A stretch of 64,000 nt of DNA from positions 62,001 to 126,000 of the forward strand of contig JAFYQF010000015.1 of assembly GCA_017559905.1 (NCBI GenBank). Direction: 5' to 3'. Below the pieces are notes generated by a model, which worked only from the letters and a program-made list of their open reading frames with translations, was not told the origin of the DNA and did no database searches. Within the stretch, counting starts at the first letter, position 1, and each line of letters starts with the position of its first letter. This stretch comes from a bacterium (GTDB taxonomy: Bacteria; Cyanobacteriota; Vampirovibrionia; Gastranaerophilales; Gastranaerophilaceae). Shown piece after piece: positions 32,807-41,790 of the stretch. The position numbers and the translations under genes were made by a program.

Positions 32807-35137
32807 ATGAAAAATGATGCTATGTTATTAGGAAACAAGAAAATTATTTGTTCCGGATGTTCAGCGTGTGCGAACGTGTGCCCAGTTAGGGCTATTTCTA
32901 TGGTTGAAAATCAAGATGGATTTTATGTTCCAATGATTGATAAGACCAAATGCACCCAGTGTGGATTATGTGAAAAAACTTGTCCGCAGTGCAATGAGGT
33001 AGTGAAAAATGCTAAAACTCCAGACTGTTATGCTGTAATGGCGGATGATGATGTCCGTTTTAAAAGTTCTTCAGGTGGAGCTTTTACAGTTCTTGCAAAA
33101 GAAATTTTTAATAGAGGTGGAGCAGTTTGCGGTGCTAGTTTTGATGAAAATTGGGTTGTAAAACACGTTCTTATTGATAACGAAAATGATTTAGATAAGC
33201 TTCGTGGTTCAAAGTATGTTCAGAGTTTCGTATCAGAAACTTTATATCGTGAAATAAAAGATTTGTTGAAAGCTGAAAAGTGGGTCTTGTTTTCAGGTAC
33301 CCCTTGCCAAGTTGCTGGGTTGAATAACTTTTTAGGTAAGCAGTATCCAACTTTGTTGACTGTAGATTTGATTTGTTCAAAAGTTCCTTCTAAAAAAGCC
33401 TTTGATAAGTTTATAAACGACAATTATGACAAAAATGAGGTAAAGAGCATTAACTTCCGCAGCAAAGAGGATGGATGGAGCTGTTCTGCAACCAAAATTT
33501 ACACTACTACTACTACTACTACTACGTGGTTTGACATGTTTCTTAACGATTTGTGTATGAACGATTCATGTGCAAATTGCAAATACACAACGGCTGACAG
33601 GGTGAGTGATATCACAATAGGTGATTTTTGGCGTATAAATCGTTTTAAACCTGAATTAGACGATGATAAAGGGACAAGTTGCGTTTTGGTTAATACCGAA
33701 AAAGGTAAAAAATTCTTTGATGTTTTATCTTGGTTTAAAAAAGAGACTATGCCTATAAAAAGCGCAGTAAAGGTGAATAAGGCATTGAATAAAGGTTTTA
33801 CTCATCATCCGAATAGCAAATTGTTTGCAAAACGATTAGAAAGTACAAATTTCAATGAATTGGTTGCAAATTGTTTGTCTAATAAATATGATGTTGGGAT
33901 TTTGAATTGGTGGTGGAATTCAAATCGAGGTGCGATTTTAACTTGCTATGCGATACAAGAATTGGTAAAGGATTTGGGGTACAACCCTTATGTTATTAAA
34001 CATATTCCGTTAGATTATTATAATAATGAGTATAAAAATAGTATTTCAGAAAAGTTTGCAAAGAAATATTTAAGATTGACAGATTTATGCCATACAAGAG
34101 CTGAAATGAGGGCTTTGAATGACAAGTTTGAAACCTTTATGGTTGGTTCAGATCAAGTGTGGAGACACTGTTTGAATAAAAATTTAAAAGATTTTTATTA
34201 TTTGAATTTTGTTAATTTGAACAAAAACAAAATTTCTTGTGCTGCTAGTTTTGGTATTCCTGATTTTACAGGGGATGAAAATGTTGTAACCAGAGTGAAA
34301 CATTATTTTAGTCGATTTAATCATATTTCTGTAAGAGAACAAGATGCTGTAGGTATGCTGAAAGACAAGTTCGATGCGGATGGTACTTTTATTTTAGATC
34401 CAGTATTTCTTATTGATTTTGAAAAGTATTCAAAAATAGCAGAATCTTCTTCTGTAAAAGAAAAAAGTGATTATGTCGCTTATTATTTAATAAAACCTGA
34501 TAAAAAGAAAGTTGACATTTTAAATGCTATTTGCAAAAAATTAGGGCTAAAAGCTGTTAATATTAAAGCTAAAGGCTTGGGTGTTGAAGAATGGTTGTAT
34601 TATATTAAAAATGCGAAATTGGTTGTTTCGGATTCTTTTCATGCTTCAGCGTATAGCGTAATTTTAGGAACAAAATTCCTGACTTTATCACACATTGATA
34701 ATGACTCAAGATTAGTTACTTTAGCAAATATTACAGGATTATATAACAGATTTGTAGTAATTGATAAGTTCTCAATTGATTCTTTGGCTGGTTTGATGGA
34801 AAATGAAAATTGGGAAGACATTGCTAAAAAATTTGAACCGTATAAAGATTTTTCTATAAATTGGTTGAAAAATGCACTTGAAAACGGTAATAATAAGAAA
34901 TTTAGCGATGAACAGACTTGTATTGAGGCTTTTAATGCAACTTTAGATGATAGACTGGATCTTTTAGAAGAAATTGTTTACAAGAAAAAGTATGCTAAAA
35001 AATACAGATTTAATTGCAAGTTCGTTAATGTTATTAAATATCATGTCTATAGAACTTTGGTTAACTTTGTAAAAGGGAATAAAAGAGAAAAATATAAGCT
35101 CAAAAAGCAAAAATATTTTTATTTAATTAATGAATAG
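32807..35137 (+). CDS. Ferredoxin-FrhB domain fused to polysaccharide pyruvyl transferase
   Basis: 776 residues. An N-terminal ferredoxin part has two C-x2-C-x2-C-x3-C clusters (Cys 15/18/21/25 and 49/52/55/59). FrhB-type domains follow (about 70-330), with SSGGAFTVLAKEI, LFSGTPCQVAGL, DLICSKVPS and ITIGDFWR as landmarks. From about 360 a polysaccharide pyruvyl transferase domain runs to about 690 (NRGAILTCYAIQELV, FMVGSDQVWRH, VSDSFHASAYSVIL). The FrhB-pyruvyltransferase fusion recurs in surface-polysaccharide clusters of gut bacteria. The likely job is adding a pyruvyl or related group to a glycan, with the iron-sulfur part as redox partner; the redox step is unproven. GGAG lies about a dozen bases before the ATG. 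Confidence 0.88.
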   Translation: MKNDAMLLGNKKIICSGCSACANVCPVRAISMVENQDGFYVPMIDKTKCTQCGLCEKTCPQCNEVVKNAKTPDCYAVMADDDVRFKSSSGGAFTVLAKEIFNRGGAVCGASFDENWVVKHVLIDNENDLDKLRGSKYVQSFVSETLYREIKDLLKAEKWVLFSGTPCQVAGLNNFLGKQYPTLLTVDLICSKVPSKKAFDKFINDNYDKNEVKSINFRSKEDGWSCSATKIYTTTTTTTTWFDMFLNDLCMNDSCANCKYTTADRVSDITIGDFWRINRFKPELDDDKGTSCVLVNTEKGKKFFDVLSWFKKETMPIKSAVKVNKALNKGFTHHPNSKLFAKRLESTNFNELVANCLSNKYDVGILNWWWNSNRGAILTCYAIQELVKDLGYNPYVIKHIPLDYYNNEYKNSISEKFAKKYLRLTDLCHTRAEMRALNDKFETFMVGSDQVWRHCLNKNLKDFYYLNFVNLNKNKISCAASFGIPDFTGDENVVTRVKHYFSRFNHISVREQDAVGMLKDKFDADGTFILDPVFLIDFEKYSKIAESSSVKEKSDYVAYYLIKPDKKKVDILNAICKKLGLKAVNIKAKGLGVEEWLYYIKNAKLVVSDSFHASAYSVILGTKFLTLSHIDNDSRLVTLANITGLYNRFVVIDKFSIDSLAGLMENENWEDIAKKFEPYKDFSINWLKNALENGNNKKFSDEQTCIEAFNATLDDRLDLLEEIVYKKKYAKKYRFNCKFVNVIKYHVYRTLVNFVKGNKREKYKLKKQKYFYLINE
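33503..33523. repeat. (ACT)7 trinucleotide repeat in coding sequence
   Basis: Seven perfect ACT codons followed by ACG give a run of eight threonines within the FrhB domain. Length changes keep the frame. Confidence 0.95.
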
Positions 35138-35152
35138 ATGAGGGAATATAAA

Positions 35153-36976
35153 ATGAAACTTGAGATGACAAAAGCAAAAAATTCATTCAGATACAAATGG
35201 TTATTGTCAAGGATATATCCATATTTGAAGCCATATTTGTTTAGAATATTTTTAGGGTTTTTAGTGGCGATTCCGCTTGGTTTGTTGGATGGTGTAACTG
35301 CTTTTGCGCTTAAGCCTTACATGGATTATGTAGTTGGAGGAAAAACTTTAGAATTCTCTTTTTTAGGTAAAGATGTTGTAGTTACAAGTATGCAAATGTC
35401 TTTGATATTGCCAGTTGCAGTTGTGTTGTTTGCAGGTTTTCAAGGTGTTTTGAGATATTTGAACGATTATCTTTCAGCATGGACTAGCCAAAGAATTACG
35501 AATGATGTGAAAAAAGGCTTGTTCCACAAGTTGATTAATATGCACCCTCAATTTTTCGATGAAAATTCTTCTGGTGTAATTATTCAACGTTATATGAACG
35601 ACCCACAAACTGCGTCTGCTGGTATTGTAGACCAAATTAAAACAATTACAACCAGCACTTTTGGTGCATTGGGCTTAATTGCAGTAATGCTATATAGCTC
35701 TTGGAAATTGGCGGTTATTGGTGTAATCGTTTTGTGTTTAGCATTTGTGCCAGTGGCTTTAATTAGAAAAAGAATTAAGTCTACTTCAAATAAGAATATG
35801 GTTATTGGCGGTAATTTAACTACAAATGTTAATGAAACTTATTCTGGTAATAAAGTGATGGCGGCTTATGAGTTGCAAGATAGACAAGAAAAATACTTTA
35901 GAGAACAGATTGTTAACGGGTTTAATGTTAATATGTCATTAATAAAACGTTCTGCTTGGATGTCACCATTGATGTATTTGATTGCGTCTGTGGGTATTGC
36001 AACGGTATTGGGGTATGGAACTTATTTGATTAATTCTGGACAAATGACTGCAGGAAGTTTTGCATCTTTTGTTACTTCCTTGTTGCTTTTGTATAAGCCT
36101 GTGAAAACTTTGGGTAATACTTTAACAAATATTCAAAACTTGTTTGTTGCTATGGGTAGGGTGTTTGAGTTGTTTGATTTAGAACCAGAAATCAAAGATT
36201 GTGCAAGACCAAAATCTTTAAATGGTTTGTGTTGTAATATTAGATTTGAAAATGTAACTTTTGAATATTTACCTGATACTCCTGTTTTGAAAAACTTAAA
36301 TTTAACTGTTCAAAAGAATGAAACTTTGGCTGTAGTTGGTAATTCAGGTGGTGGAAAATCAACTCTTGTCAACTTGATTCCTCGCTTTTATGATATAAAA
36401 TCTGGTTCAATCAGAATTGATAGTACAGATATTAGAGATTTTTCATTGAAATCTTTAAGAAGAAATATTTCTATGGTGTTCCAAGATAATTTCTTATTCT
36501 CTGGAACAATTAGAGAGAATATTATGATGGGAAATCCTGAAGCGACAGAAAGAGAACTTACAAAGGCAATTCAATCAGCTCATCTTCAAGATATGTTGCA
36601 AGAGTTGCCTGATGGTTTAGACACAGTTATCGGCGAAAAAGGTTTGACGCTTTCAGGTGGTCAAAGACAGCGTGTTGCAATCGCAAGAGCGATGTTAAGA
36701 AATGCGCCTATTGTTATTCTTGATGAGGCAACTTCCGCTCTAGATAATGAATCAGAAGCTATTGTACAAAAAGCAATGGATAACTTAATGCAAGATAGAA
36801 CTGTGTTTATCATTGCGCATAGACTTTCTACTATCAAAAATGCTGATAGAATTGCAGTAATTAATGAAGGTGAGCTTGTTGAACTTGGAAATCATGAAGA
36901 ATTGATGAATATTCCAAACGGTCAATATAGAGCATTGTACGAAATGCAATTTAAAAAACAAGAAATTAATGCTTAA
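35153..36976 (+). CDS. ABC exporter, MsbA-like lipid/polysaccharide flippase
   Basis: Half-transporter of 607 residues with fused membrane and ATPase domains. Six membrane helices (about 20-320) include PQFFDENSSGVIIQRYMND, a typical ABC exporter coupling region. The nucleotide domain (about 345-595) has Walker A GNSGGGKST, Q-loop SMVFQDNFLFSGT, signature LSGGQRQRVA, Walker B IVILDEATSALD and the switch histidine in IIAHRLS. Such proteins flip lipid A core, undecaprenyl-linked glycans or export lipids. The start is taken at 35153, where AGGGA lies eight bases upstream, rather than an ATG at 35138 without a site. The operon position suggests export of the glycan or lipid made by the cluster. 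Confidence 0.92.
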   Translation: MKLEMTKAKNSFRYKWLLSRIYPYLKPYLFRIFLGFLVAIPLGLLDGVTAFALKPYMDYVVGGKTLEFSFLGKDVVVTSMQMSLILPVAVVLFAGFQGVLRYLNDYLSAWTSQRITNDVKKGLFHKLINMHPQFFDENSSGVIIQRYMNDPQTASAGIVDQIKTITTSTFGALGLIAVMLYSSWKLAVIGVIVLCLAFVPVALIRKRIKSTSNKNMVIGGNLTTNVNETYSGNKVMAAYELQDRQEKYFREQIVNGFNVNMSLIKRSAWMSPLMYLIASVGIATVLGYGTYLINSGQMTAGSFASFVTSLLLLYKPVKTLGNTLTNIQNLFVAMGRVFELFDLEPEIKDCARPKSLNGLCCNIRFENVTFEYLPDTPVLKNLNLTVQKNETLAVVGNSGGGKSTLVNLIPRFYDIKSGSIRIDSTDIRDFSLKSLRRNISMVFQDNFLFSGTIRENIMMGNPEATERELTKAIQSAHLQDMLQELPDGLDTVIGEKGLTLSGGQRQRVAIARAMLRNAPIVILDEATSALDNESEAIVQKAMDNLMQDRTVFIIAHRLSTIKNADRIAVINEGELVELGNHEELMNIPNGQYRALYEMQFKKQEINA

Positions 36977-36995
36977 TTAATAAAGGAATATGTGT

Positions 36996-37919
36996 ATGAA
37001 ATTAGATATGATAAAAAATTGTGCGTTAAAATTCTGGGACTGGTTTAGTCATGGCGGAGTTTGGATGAGTGTATTTTGTGTATATGCTTTGGTTGTAGCT
37101 ATTATGAATTTTGGCGGTTTAATGTCGCCATACCAAATTACAGAAGTTAACATCGCTCTAGGATGGCTTTTGACAGTAGTATTTATATTTAATTGCGGAT
37201 ATTATTTTGCTCTAGGTTGGGGTAAAAAACTGTATTCAAAAAAAGCTGAAAATATTATATTTTATTCAATAATAGCTTTTATTTTGTTGCTGTTGTGTTA
37301 TGTTGTTTATCTTTGTATTCCCGATTTAGTATCTCAATTGCGATTGAAAGCTGGACCTGATGTTCCGCATCATACTTTGTTGATGAACGCTATTATGTTT
37401 GCTTTCATTATATATTTCTTTATTTATTTAATTATTAATATACCATTTATCGTTGCACATTTTGTTTATCAAAAATATTGTGAAACATTTGCTGTTGTTG
37501 AAAAATCGTATTTAAAATTGTTTTTCACTTTTTTAAGTGCAATGCTGATTATCAGTACATTATTTTTACTAATTTTTTCTGATAAATCACAGTTCAAATT
37601 TTGCGATTATTTAATTTTACTTTCAAATATTTTTGATATCTTTGTTCTTGTGAATTATGCGTATGGATTTAAGGTTGGTAAACAGATTGTTTGGAAACCT
37701 TTGTTCGGAGTTTATCTCATCCTAAATCCAATTTTGTACTTGAGTGCAAGCGAACACTTTTTGTATATGTCAAGAATTCAATTGATAGGTGAAAGTTTTG
37801 TTGCATTAGTCGTGGGCGTATTGCTATTTGTTGGCTTTTTCTATGTTATGTATAGATATGCCTTTACAAAAGATATATACGCAGACGAAATAGTCAAAAT
37901 TGAAGAACAAGAAGTCTAA
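36996..37919 (+). CDS. Multi-spanning membrane protein of unknown function
   Basis: 307 residues with about eight hydrophobic helices spread over the whole length and short charged loops; no family recognised. The ATG at 36996 has AAAGGA eight bases upstream, better than an ATG at 36990. It follows the ABC exporter by 19 bases and is the last gene of the polysaccharide operon, so a role in surface glycan or lipid handling is likely by context only. The stop codon overlaps the stop of the converging gene by four bases. Confidence 0.75.
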   Translation: MKLDMIKNCALKFWDWFSHGGVWMSVFCVYALVVAIMNFGGLMSPYQITEVNIALGWLLTVVFIFNCGYYFALGWGKKLYSKKAENIIFYSIIAFILLLLCYVVYLCIPDLVSQLRLKAGPDVPHHTLLMNAIMFAFIIYFFIYLIINIPFIVAHFVYQKYCETFAVVEKSYLKLFFTFLSAMLIISTLFLLIFSDKSQFKFCDYLILLSNIFDIFVLVNYAYGFKVGKQIVWKPLFGVYLILNPILYLSASEHFLYMSRIQLIGESFVALVVGVLLFVGFFYVMYRYAFTKDIYADEIVKIEEQEV

Positions 37920-38161
37920 ACTTCTACAAATAATCTTTGACCGACGATATTTTGTTTGCCGTTGTAATAACCAGCAAAATAACCACCTTTAACAGGTTGG
38001 TTTTTTGCGTACGTAGCTGATGAGAAACGGTTGCCATTGTAGCTAACAAAAGGATTGTTGCTAAATGGGTTTGTTGATACACTTGTTTGCTGTGGAGCAA
38101 CTACAACTTGTGTTTGTTGTGGTGCGAATACATTTGATAAAATACTTACTAAACTTGCCAT
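37916..38161 (-). CDS. Small hypothetical protein, 81 residues
   Basis: No family recognised. The first 40 residues are rich in Val, Gln, Ser, Thr and Asn (VFAPQQTQVVVAPQQTSVST, a duplicated A-P-Q-Q-T element). The second half is rich in Asn, Gly and Tyr, with Y-F-A-G-Y-Y-N-G. No signal peptide. GAGGG lies about nine bases before the ATG. A TATAAT box on the same strand (38222-38227) lies about 60 bases upstream. The two stop codons of this gene and the membrane protein gene overlap. Confidence 0.6.
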   Translation of the reverse strand: MASLVSILSNVFAPQQTQVVVAPQQTSVSTNPFSNNPFVSYNGNRFSSATYAKNQPVKGGYFAGYYNGKQNIVGQRLFVEV

Positions 38162-38294
38162 TTTACGAAACCCTCACTTACTTACTAGAGAAGTTTTAAT
38201 TATTTTTTCTCATCTGTCATGATTATATCATAATTTCTTTCTTTATTTTAAGAAATCTTAACAAAATCATCTTTTTGTATTAATAAATTTTAGC

Positions 38295-38323
38295 TTGCAA
38301 AAGTCCACGAAATTCTTTATAAT
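38295..38323 (+). promoter_or_regulatory. Promoter of the PurD-like gene (leaderless geometry)
   Basis: TTGCAA and a consensus TATAAT are separated by 17 bases; the -10 box is followed by six bases and then the ATG, so transcription would start at or next to the start codon. Confidence 0.7.
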
Positions 38324-38329
38324 TGGTTT

Positions 38330-39586
38330 ATGCAAAATGATAAGAAAAAGATTTTAATAGTTGGAAGCTCTGCAAAAGAACATGCATTGGCAAAAGTTTT
38401 TTCAGAGTATGATTTTGTCGAAAAAATATATGTGGCTTCTGGAAATGATGCTATCGCTGAATTCTGCGAAATAGTTGATATCCGTGTCGATGATGTGTCA
38501 GCTTTATTAGATTTTGCAATGGAAAATGCTATTGATTTGACTATTGCGTCAGATGAAAAAGCTATCAAAGCAGACATATCAACTATTTTTCAACAAAATG
38601 GTCAAATGATTTTTGCGCCTTCTGCGGATAGTGCTCTGGCTTGTGTTTCAAAGTCTGTTGGTAAAAAGTTGTTTTATAAAATGCATATACCAACTCCACG
38701 ATTTGGAATTTATGAGAAATCTCAATTGGCTATTGATTATGCAAATAAATCTTCTTATCCTTTGGTAATTAGAACTGATGAGTCTTCTGCGGGTGCTGAT
38801 AGACAGGTTTGCAATACAATACAAACAGCATCTGTGTTTATTGAGGATTTATTTTTGTCAGGTTTTTCAAAAATTTTGTTAGAAGATTTTGTATATGGCG
38901 AAGAATTTGTGTTTTATGTTGTGACGGATGGTTATCATTTTTTGCCGTTAACAAGTTGTGCTAACTATAAATTTATGTCAGATGGTAATGGTGGAATTTT
39001 AACTCCTGGTATGGGTTGTTTCTGCCCTAATTACAAATTATCAGCGGAAAATCAAAAACGTATTTTGAAAGATGTTGTGGCTCCTGTTATCGCAAATTGT
39101 GAGCGCAGAGGAAATCCTTATTTAGGGATTTTAGGTGTAGAGGGTGTAATTACGCCTGATGGAAATTATTCTATTTTAGAATTGAAATCATTCTTCTCTG
39201 ATCACGATTGTCAGGCTGTATTGAACTTAATCGAAGAAAATCTGTATACCTTGTTTGAAGCTTGTGCGAACGGGTCTTTTGCAGATGATTACGAATGTAT
39301 AAAGGTTTCAGATAAGGCTTCTATTTCTTGTGTTTTATCTAGTGGCAAGTTAACGGATTCTGTTGTTGAAGGTTTAGATTTAGTTGATGATGACATTTTT
39401 ATCAATCATTTTGCTACAAAACGAAATGAATTTTTTGAATATTCTACGACTGGTGGACGTGCAATTGTGTTAACAAAAACATCATCCACTTTGAATCGAG
39501 CTAGAGAATTGTTATATGAAAACGTAGATGTTATATCTTTTAGTGGAAAAAAATACAGATCTGATATCTGTCAATTTTCCGAGTAA
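38330..39586 (+). CDS. PurD-like (phosphoribosylamine-glycine ligase) ATP-grasp protein, divergent
   Basis: 418 residues, normal for PurD, which joins phosphoribosylamine and glycine in purine synthesis. Correspondences: ILIVGSSAKEHALAKVF at the start (PurD has G-G-R-E-H-A), a central ATP-grasp with YPLVIRTDESSAG, then FMSDGNGGILTPGMG (PurD: D-G-D-x-G-P-N-T-G-G-M-G), GILGVEGV and LELKSFFSDHDCQ at the Mg2+-binding site, where PurD has E-x-N-x-R-F-G-D-P-E. The Asn ligand, the Arg and the G-D-P-E are not kept, so this may be a PurD with altered chemistry or a paralogue. No other purine genes are near. A promoter with the -10 six bases before the ATG and no ribosome binding site suggests a leaderless message. 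Confidence 0.75.
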   Translation: MQNDKKKILIVGSSAKEHALAKVFSEYDFVEKIYVASGNDAIAEFCEIVDIRVDDVSALLDFAMENAIDLTIASDEKAIKADISTIFQQNGQMIFAPSADSALACVSKSVGKKLFYKMHIPTPRFGIYEKSQLAIDYANKSSYPLVIRTDESSAGADRQVCNTIQTASVFIEDLFLSGFSKILLEDFVYGEEFVFYVVTDGYHFLPLTSCANYKFMSDGNGGILTPGMGCFCPNYKLSAENQKRILKDVVAPVIANCERRGNPYLGILGVEGVITPDGNYSILELKSFFSDHDCQAVLNLIEENLYTLFEACANGSFADDYECIKVSDKASISCVLSSGKLTDSVVEGLDLVDDDIFINHFATKRNEFFEYSTTGGRAIVLTKTSSTLNRARELLYENVDVISFSGKKYRSDICQFSE

Positions 39587-39621
39587 GTTGATTATTTTTA
39601 ATTAATCATTAATAACATTCT

Positions 39622-40740
39622 ATGTTGAAACAAAATAAAAACTATTATGATATTTTAGGTGTTACTCCTGATGTTGAATTGTCTGAATTGAAGACTGTCT
39701 ATAGACATCTAGTCAGGAAGTTTCACCCTGATATAAATCCTGATGGCGAATTACGTTTCAAAGATATTACAGAAGCGTATGAAGTTCTTTCAGATGAAAA
39801 ATTGCGAAAAAATTATGATACTATAAATGGATTTTTTAAGTCAGCTAAAGCAAGAGGTGCTTCTTCAACTTTTCAAGAAACTTACCGCAAGAGTTACCAA
39901 AAGACAGAAGATGTAAAAAATCAGGATGAAAAATTTAAAGATGAAAACTTGAAAAAAACAAATGCTTCTTCTAATGCACAATCTGCAAGTCAAAAGAAAT
40001 CAAAAACTGATTTTTCTGAAAATAAAAAAGAAGAAAAACCTTTTTCTGAAAAAATTAACGAATTTATAGATGGTTTTTCTCAAGTAAAAAAGACAAAAAA
40101 AGCAACACCAAAACCTGAAAATGGTGGGGATATTTATGTTGATGTTTCGGTTACATTGAGAGAATCTATTAGAGGTACTCACAAAATCGTCAATGTTGTG
40201 CATACAAAAGTTTGTGAGCATTGTAGAGGTAGAAAGTTTATCAATGATGCAAAATGTCCTGTTTGCGATGGTTTAGGTGAATTAACAGAACATCAGAAAA
40301 TTGATGTGACTATTCCTGCAAATGTCAAAAATGGTGCAAAATTACGGTTATCAGGCGAGGGGAAAAAAGGAGTCAATGGTGGGAAAAATGGCGATTTGTA
40401 TTTAAAAATTGCTGTTATTCCAGACTCTTTATTTAAAATTGACGGTAACGATTTGTTATGTGAAGTTCCGATATCTCCGTTCGAAGCGGTTTTAGGCGGA
40501 GATATCATCGTACCGTCGTTGGATGATAGTATTACGTTGTCATTGCCCAAAAATACAAAATCAGGGCAGGTTTTTAGAATTTCTTCAAAAGGTTTGAAGA
40601 AAAATAATCTTGTTGGTGATATAATTATAACTGTGAGGATTCAAATTCCCGACAAGATTAGTAATCAAGAAATTGCTTTGTATAAAGAGTTGCGAAATCT
40701 TTCGGGTGAAAGCTTAAGAAAGAATTTGATAAATGATTAA
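39622..40740 (+). CDS. DnaJ-like J-domain co-chaperone with a shortened zinc finger
   Basis: 372 residues. The J domain (about 6-70) has YYDILGV and the HPD tripeptide at 35-37, the site that stimulates DnaK ATPase. A long Lys/Glu/Ser-rich linker (about 75-165) replaces the usual Gly/Phe region. A zinc-binding element has only two C-x2-C-x-G motifs (C198/C201 and C212/C215) instead of the four of DnaJ. The C-terminal substrate-binding barrels follow (about 217-350), with PANVKNGAKLRLSGEGKKG. It is thus a type I protein with half a zinc domain. Its end overlaps queE by eight bases. Confidence 0.88.
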   Translation: MLKQNKNYYDILGVTPDVELSELKTVYRHLVRKFHPDINPDGELRFKDITEAYEVLSDEKLRKNYDTINGFFKSAKARGASSTFQETYRKSYQKTEDVKNQDEKFKDENLKKTNASSNAQSASQKKSKTDFSENKKEEKPFSEKINEFIDGFSQVKKTKKATPKPENGGDIYVDVSVTLRESIRGTHKIVNVVHTKVCEHCRGRKFINDAKCPVCDGLGELTEHQKIDVTIPANVKNGAKLRLSGEGKKGVNGGKNGDLYLKIAVIPDSLFKIDGNDLLCEVPISPFEAVLGGDIIVPSLDDSITLSLPKNTKSGQVFRISSKGLKKNNLVGDIIITVRIQIPDKISNQEIALYKELRNLSGESLRKNLIND

Positions 40741-41437
40741 TGACGAAAATATTTTAATGAATGACAGTGCTAAAATTAAAGAAATTTTTGCATCAATTCA
40801 AGGTGAAGGCCCTTATATGGGTGCAAAACAGTTGTTTGTAAGATTTTGCGATTGTAATTTGAGATGTCGTTATTGTGATACTGATTTTGAGGGCGATGCA
40901 GAAGAATATACACCAACTGAATTGGCTGACGTTATTAAACAATTCGGCTTGAGAACTATTCATTCTATTTCATTGACTGGTGGAGAGCCTCTCCTTTCAG
41001 TGGACTTTCTTGAGAAATTCTTACCAATATTGAAAAATAATTATCAAAAAGTATATTTGGAAACTAATGCGACTTTACCAGAAGAATTAGCTAGAGTAAT
41101 TGATTATGTTGATTATGTTGCGGCTGATATAAAGTTGCAAAGTGCGACAGGAATGATTAATGCTTTTGAAAAACATGACAAGTTTTTTGCTATTTCTAAA
41201 AAAGCAAATCATTTTGCAAAAATCGTTTTTGATGCAAACATTACGGATGATGAAATTGAAAATTGCATAGCTTTAGCAAAAAAATATGATATTCCTTTGA
41301 TTTTACAACCAAAAATGGACGGTGATAATATGAGTATTACGTCTGTTTTTGCTGTTCAGATAATGGAAAAATTCTTGAAAGAATACCCTAATGTTAGATT
41401 AATACCTCAAGTTCATAAGTTTTTATCTGTAAGATAA
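40733..41437 (+). CDS. queE: 7-carboxy-7-deazaguanine synthase QueE
   Basis: Radical SAM enzyme of the queuosine/preQ0 pathway that contracts 6-carboxytetrahydropterin; 234 residues. KEIFASIQGEGPYMG is the family-specific start, FVRFCDCNLRCRYCDT carries the C-x3-C-x2-C (41/45/48) for the 4Fe-4S cluster, SLTGGEPLL is the SAM-binding GGE motif, and LETNATLP follows. The QueE cluster uses C-x3-C-x2-C or variants, consistent with this. The gene overlaps the DnaJ-like gene by eight bases and ends directly against aroH on the other strand. Other queuosine genes are not in the window. Confidence 0.93.
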   Translation: MINDENILMNDSAKIKEIFASIQGEGPYMGAKQLFVRFCDCNLRCRYCDTDFEGDAEEYTPTELADVIKQFGLRTIHSISLTGGEPLLSVDFLEKFLPILKNNYQKVYLETNATLPEELARVIDYVDYVAADIKLQSATGMINAFEKHDKFFAISKKANHFAKIVFDANITDDEIENCIALAKKYDIPLILQPKMDGDNMSITSVFAVQIMEKFLKEYPNVRLIPQVHKFLSVR

Positions 41438-41788
41438 TTATTTGCGTAAGTTTGAAGCGCCTTTAAGGTATACAAATTTTGGGATAAAGTCCTCTTTGCA
41501 ATTTAGTACAATAAGTACTCTAATGCACATTTGTAGTGAATTTTCTACTTCAAGCTCGTTGAAACACATCATTGCAACGTTTTCAAAACCAAGTTCTGTT
41601 CTTGCGTATTTTGCAGGGAACGCTTTTGTTAAATCGCTTGTTGTCGTAAATATTACGTGCGAAATGTTGTTAATCTCAATTTTGTTTTCTGAAACAAGTT
41701 GAGAAACAAGTTCAATAGTCGCTTCTCTAATAGAATCTTCTGTGTTTTTTGTGACTGTTATCGCGCCACGTATACCTTTTGTTATCAT
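41438..41788 (-). CDS. aroH: Chorismate mutase, AroH type
   Basis: Converts chorismate to prephenate for Phe/Tyr synthesis; 116 residues, the length of the small trimeric AroH enzymes. IRGAITVTKNTEDSI carries the active-site arginine in R-G-A, SHVIFTTTSDLTKAFPAKYAR matches the conserved central segment, and CIRVLIVLN holds the second active-site arginine. It follows fmt by two bases and probably belongs to the def-fmt operon, although the reaction is unrelated. AroH-type mutases are typical of Firmicutes, Cyanobacteria and Thermus, which bears on the taxonomic guess. Confidence 0.92.
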   Translation of the reverse strand: MITKGIRGAITVTKNTEDSIREATIELVSQLVSENKIEINNISHVIFTTTSDLTKAFPAKYARTELGFENVAMMCFNELEVENSLQMCIRVLIVLNCKEDFIPKFVYLKGASNLRK

Positions 41789-41790
41789 AA

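Noticed and set aside
33503-33523. ACT repeat as a phase-variation switch
   Set aside because: Trinucleotide units keep the frame, so length change cannot turn the gene off.
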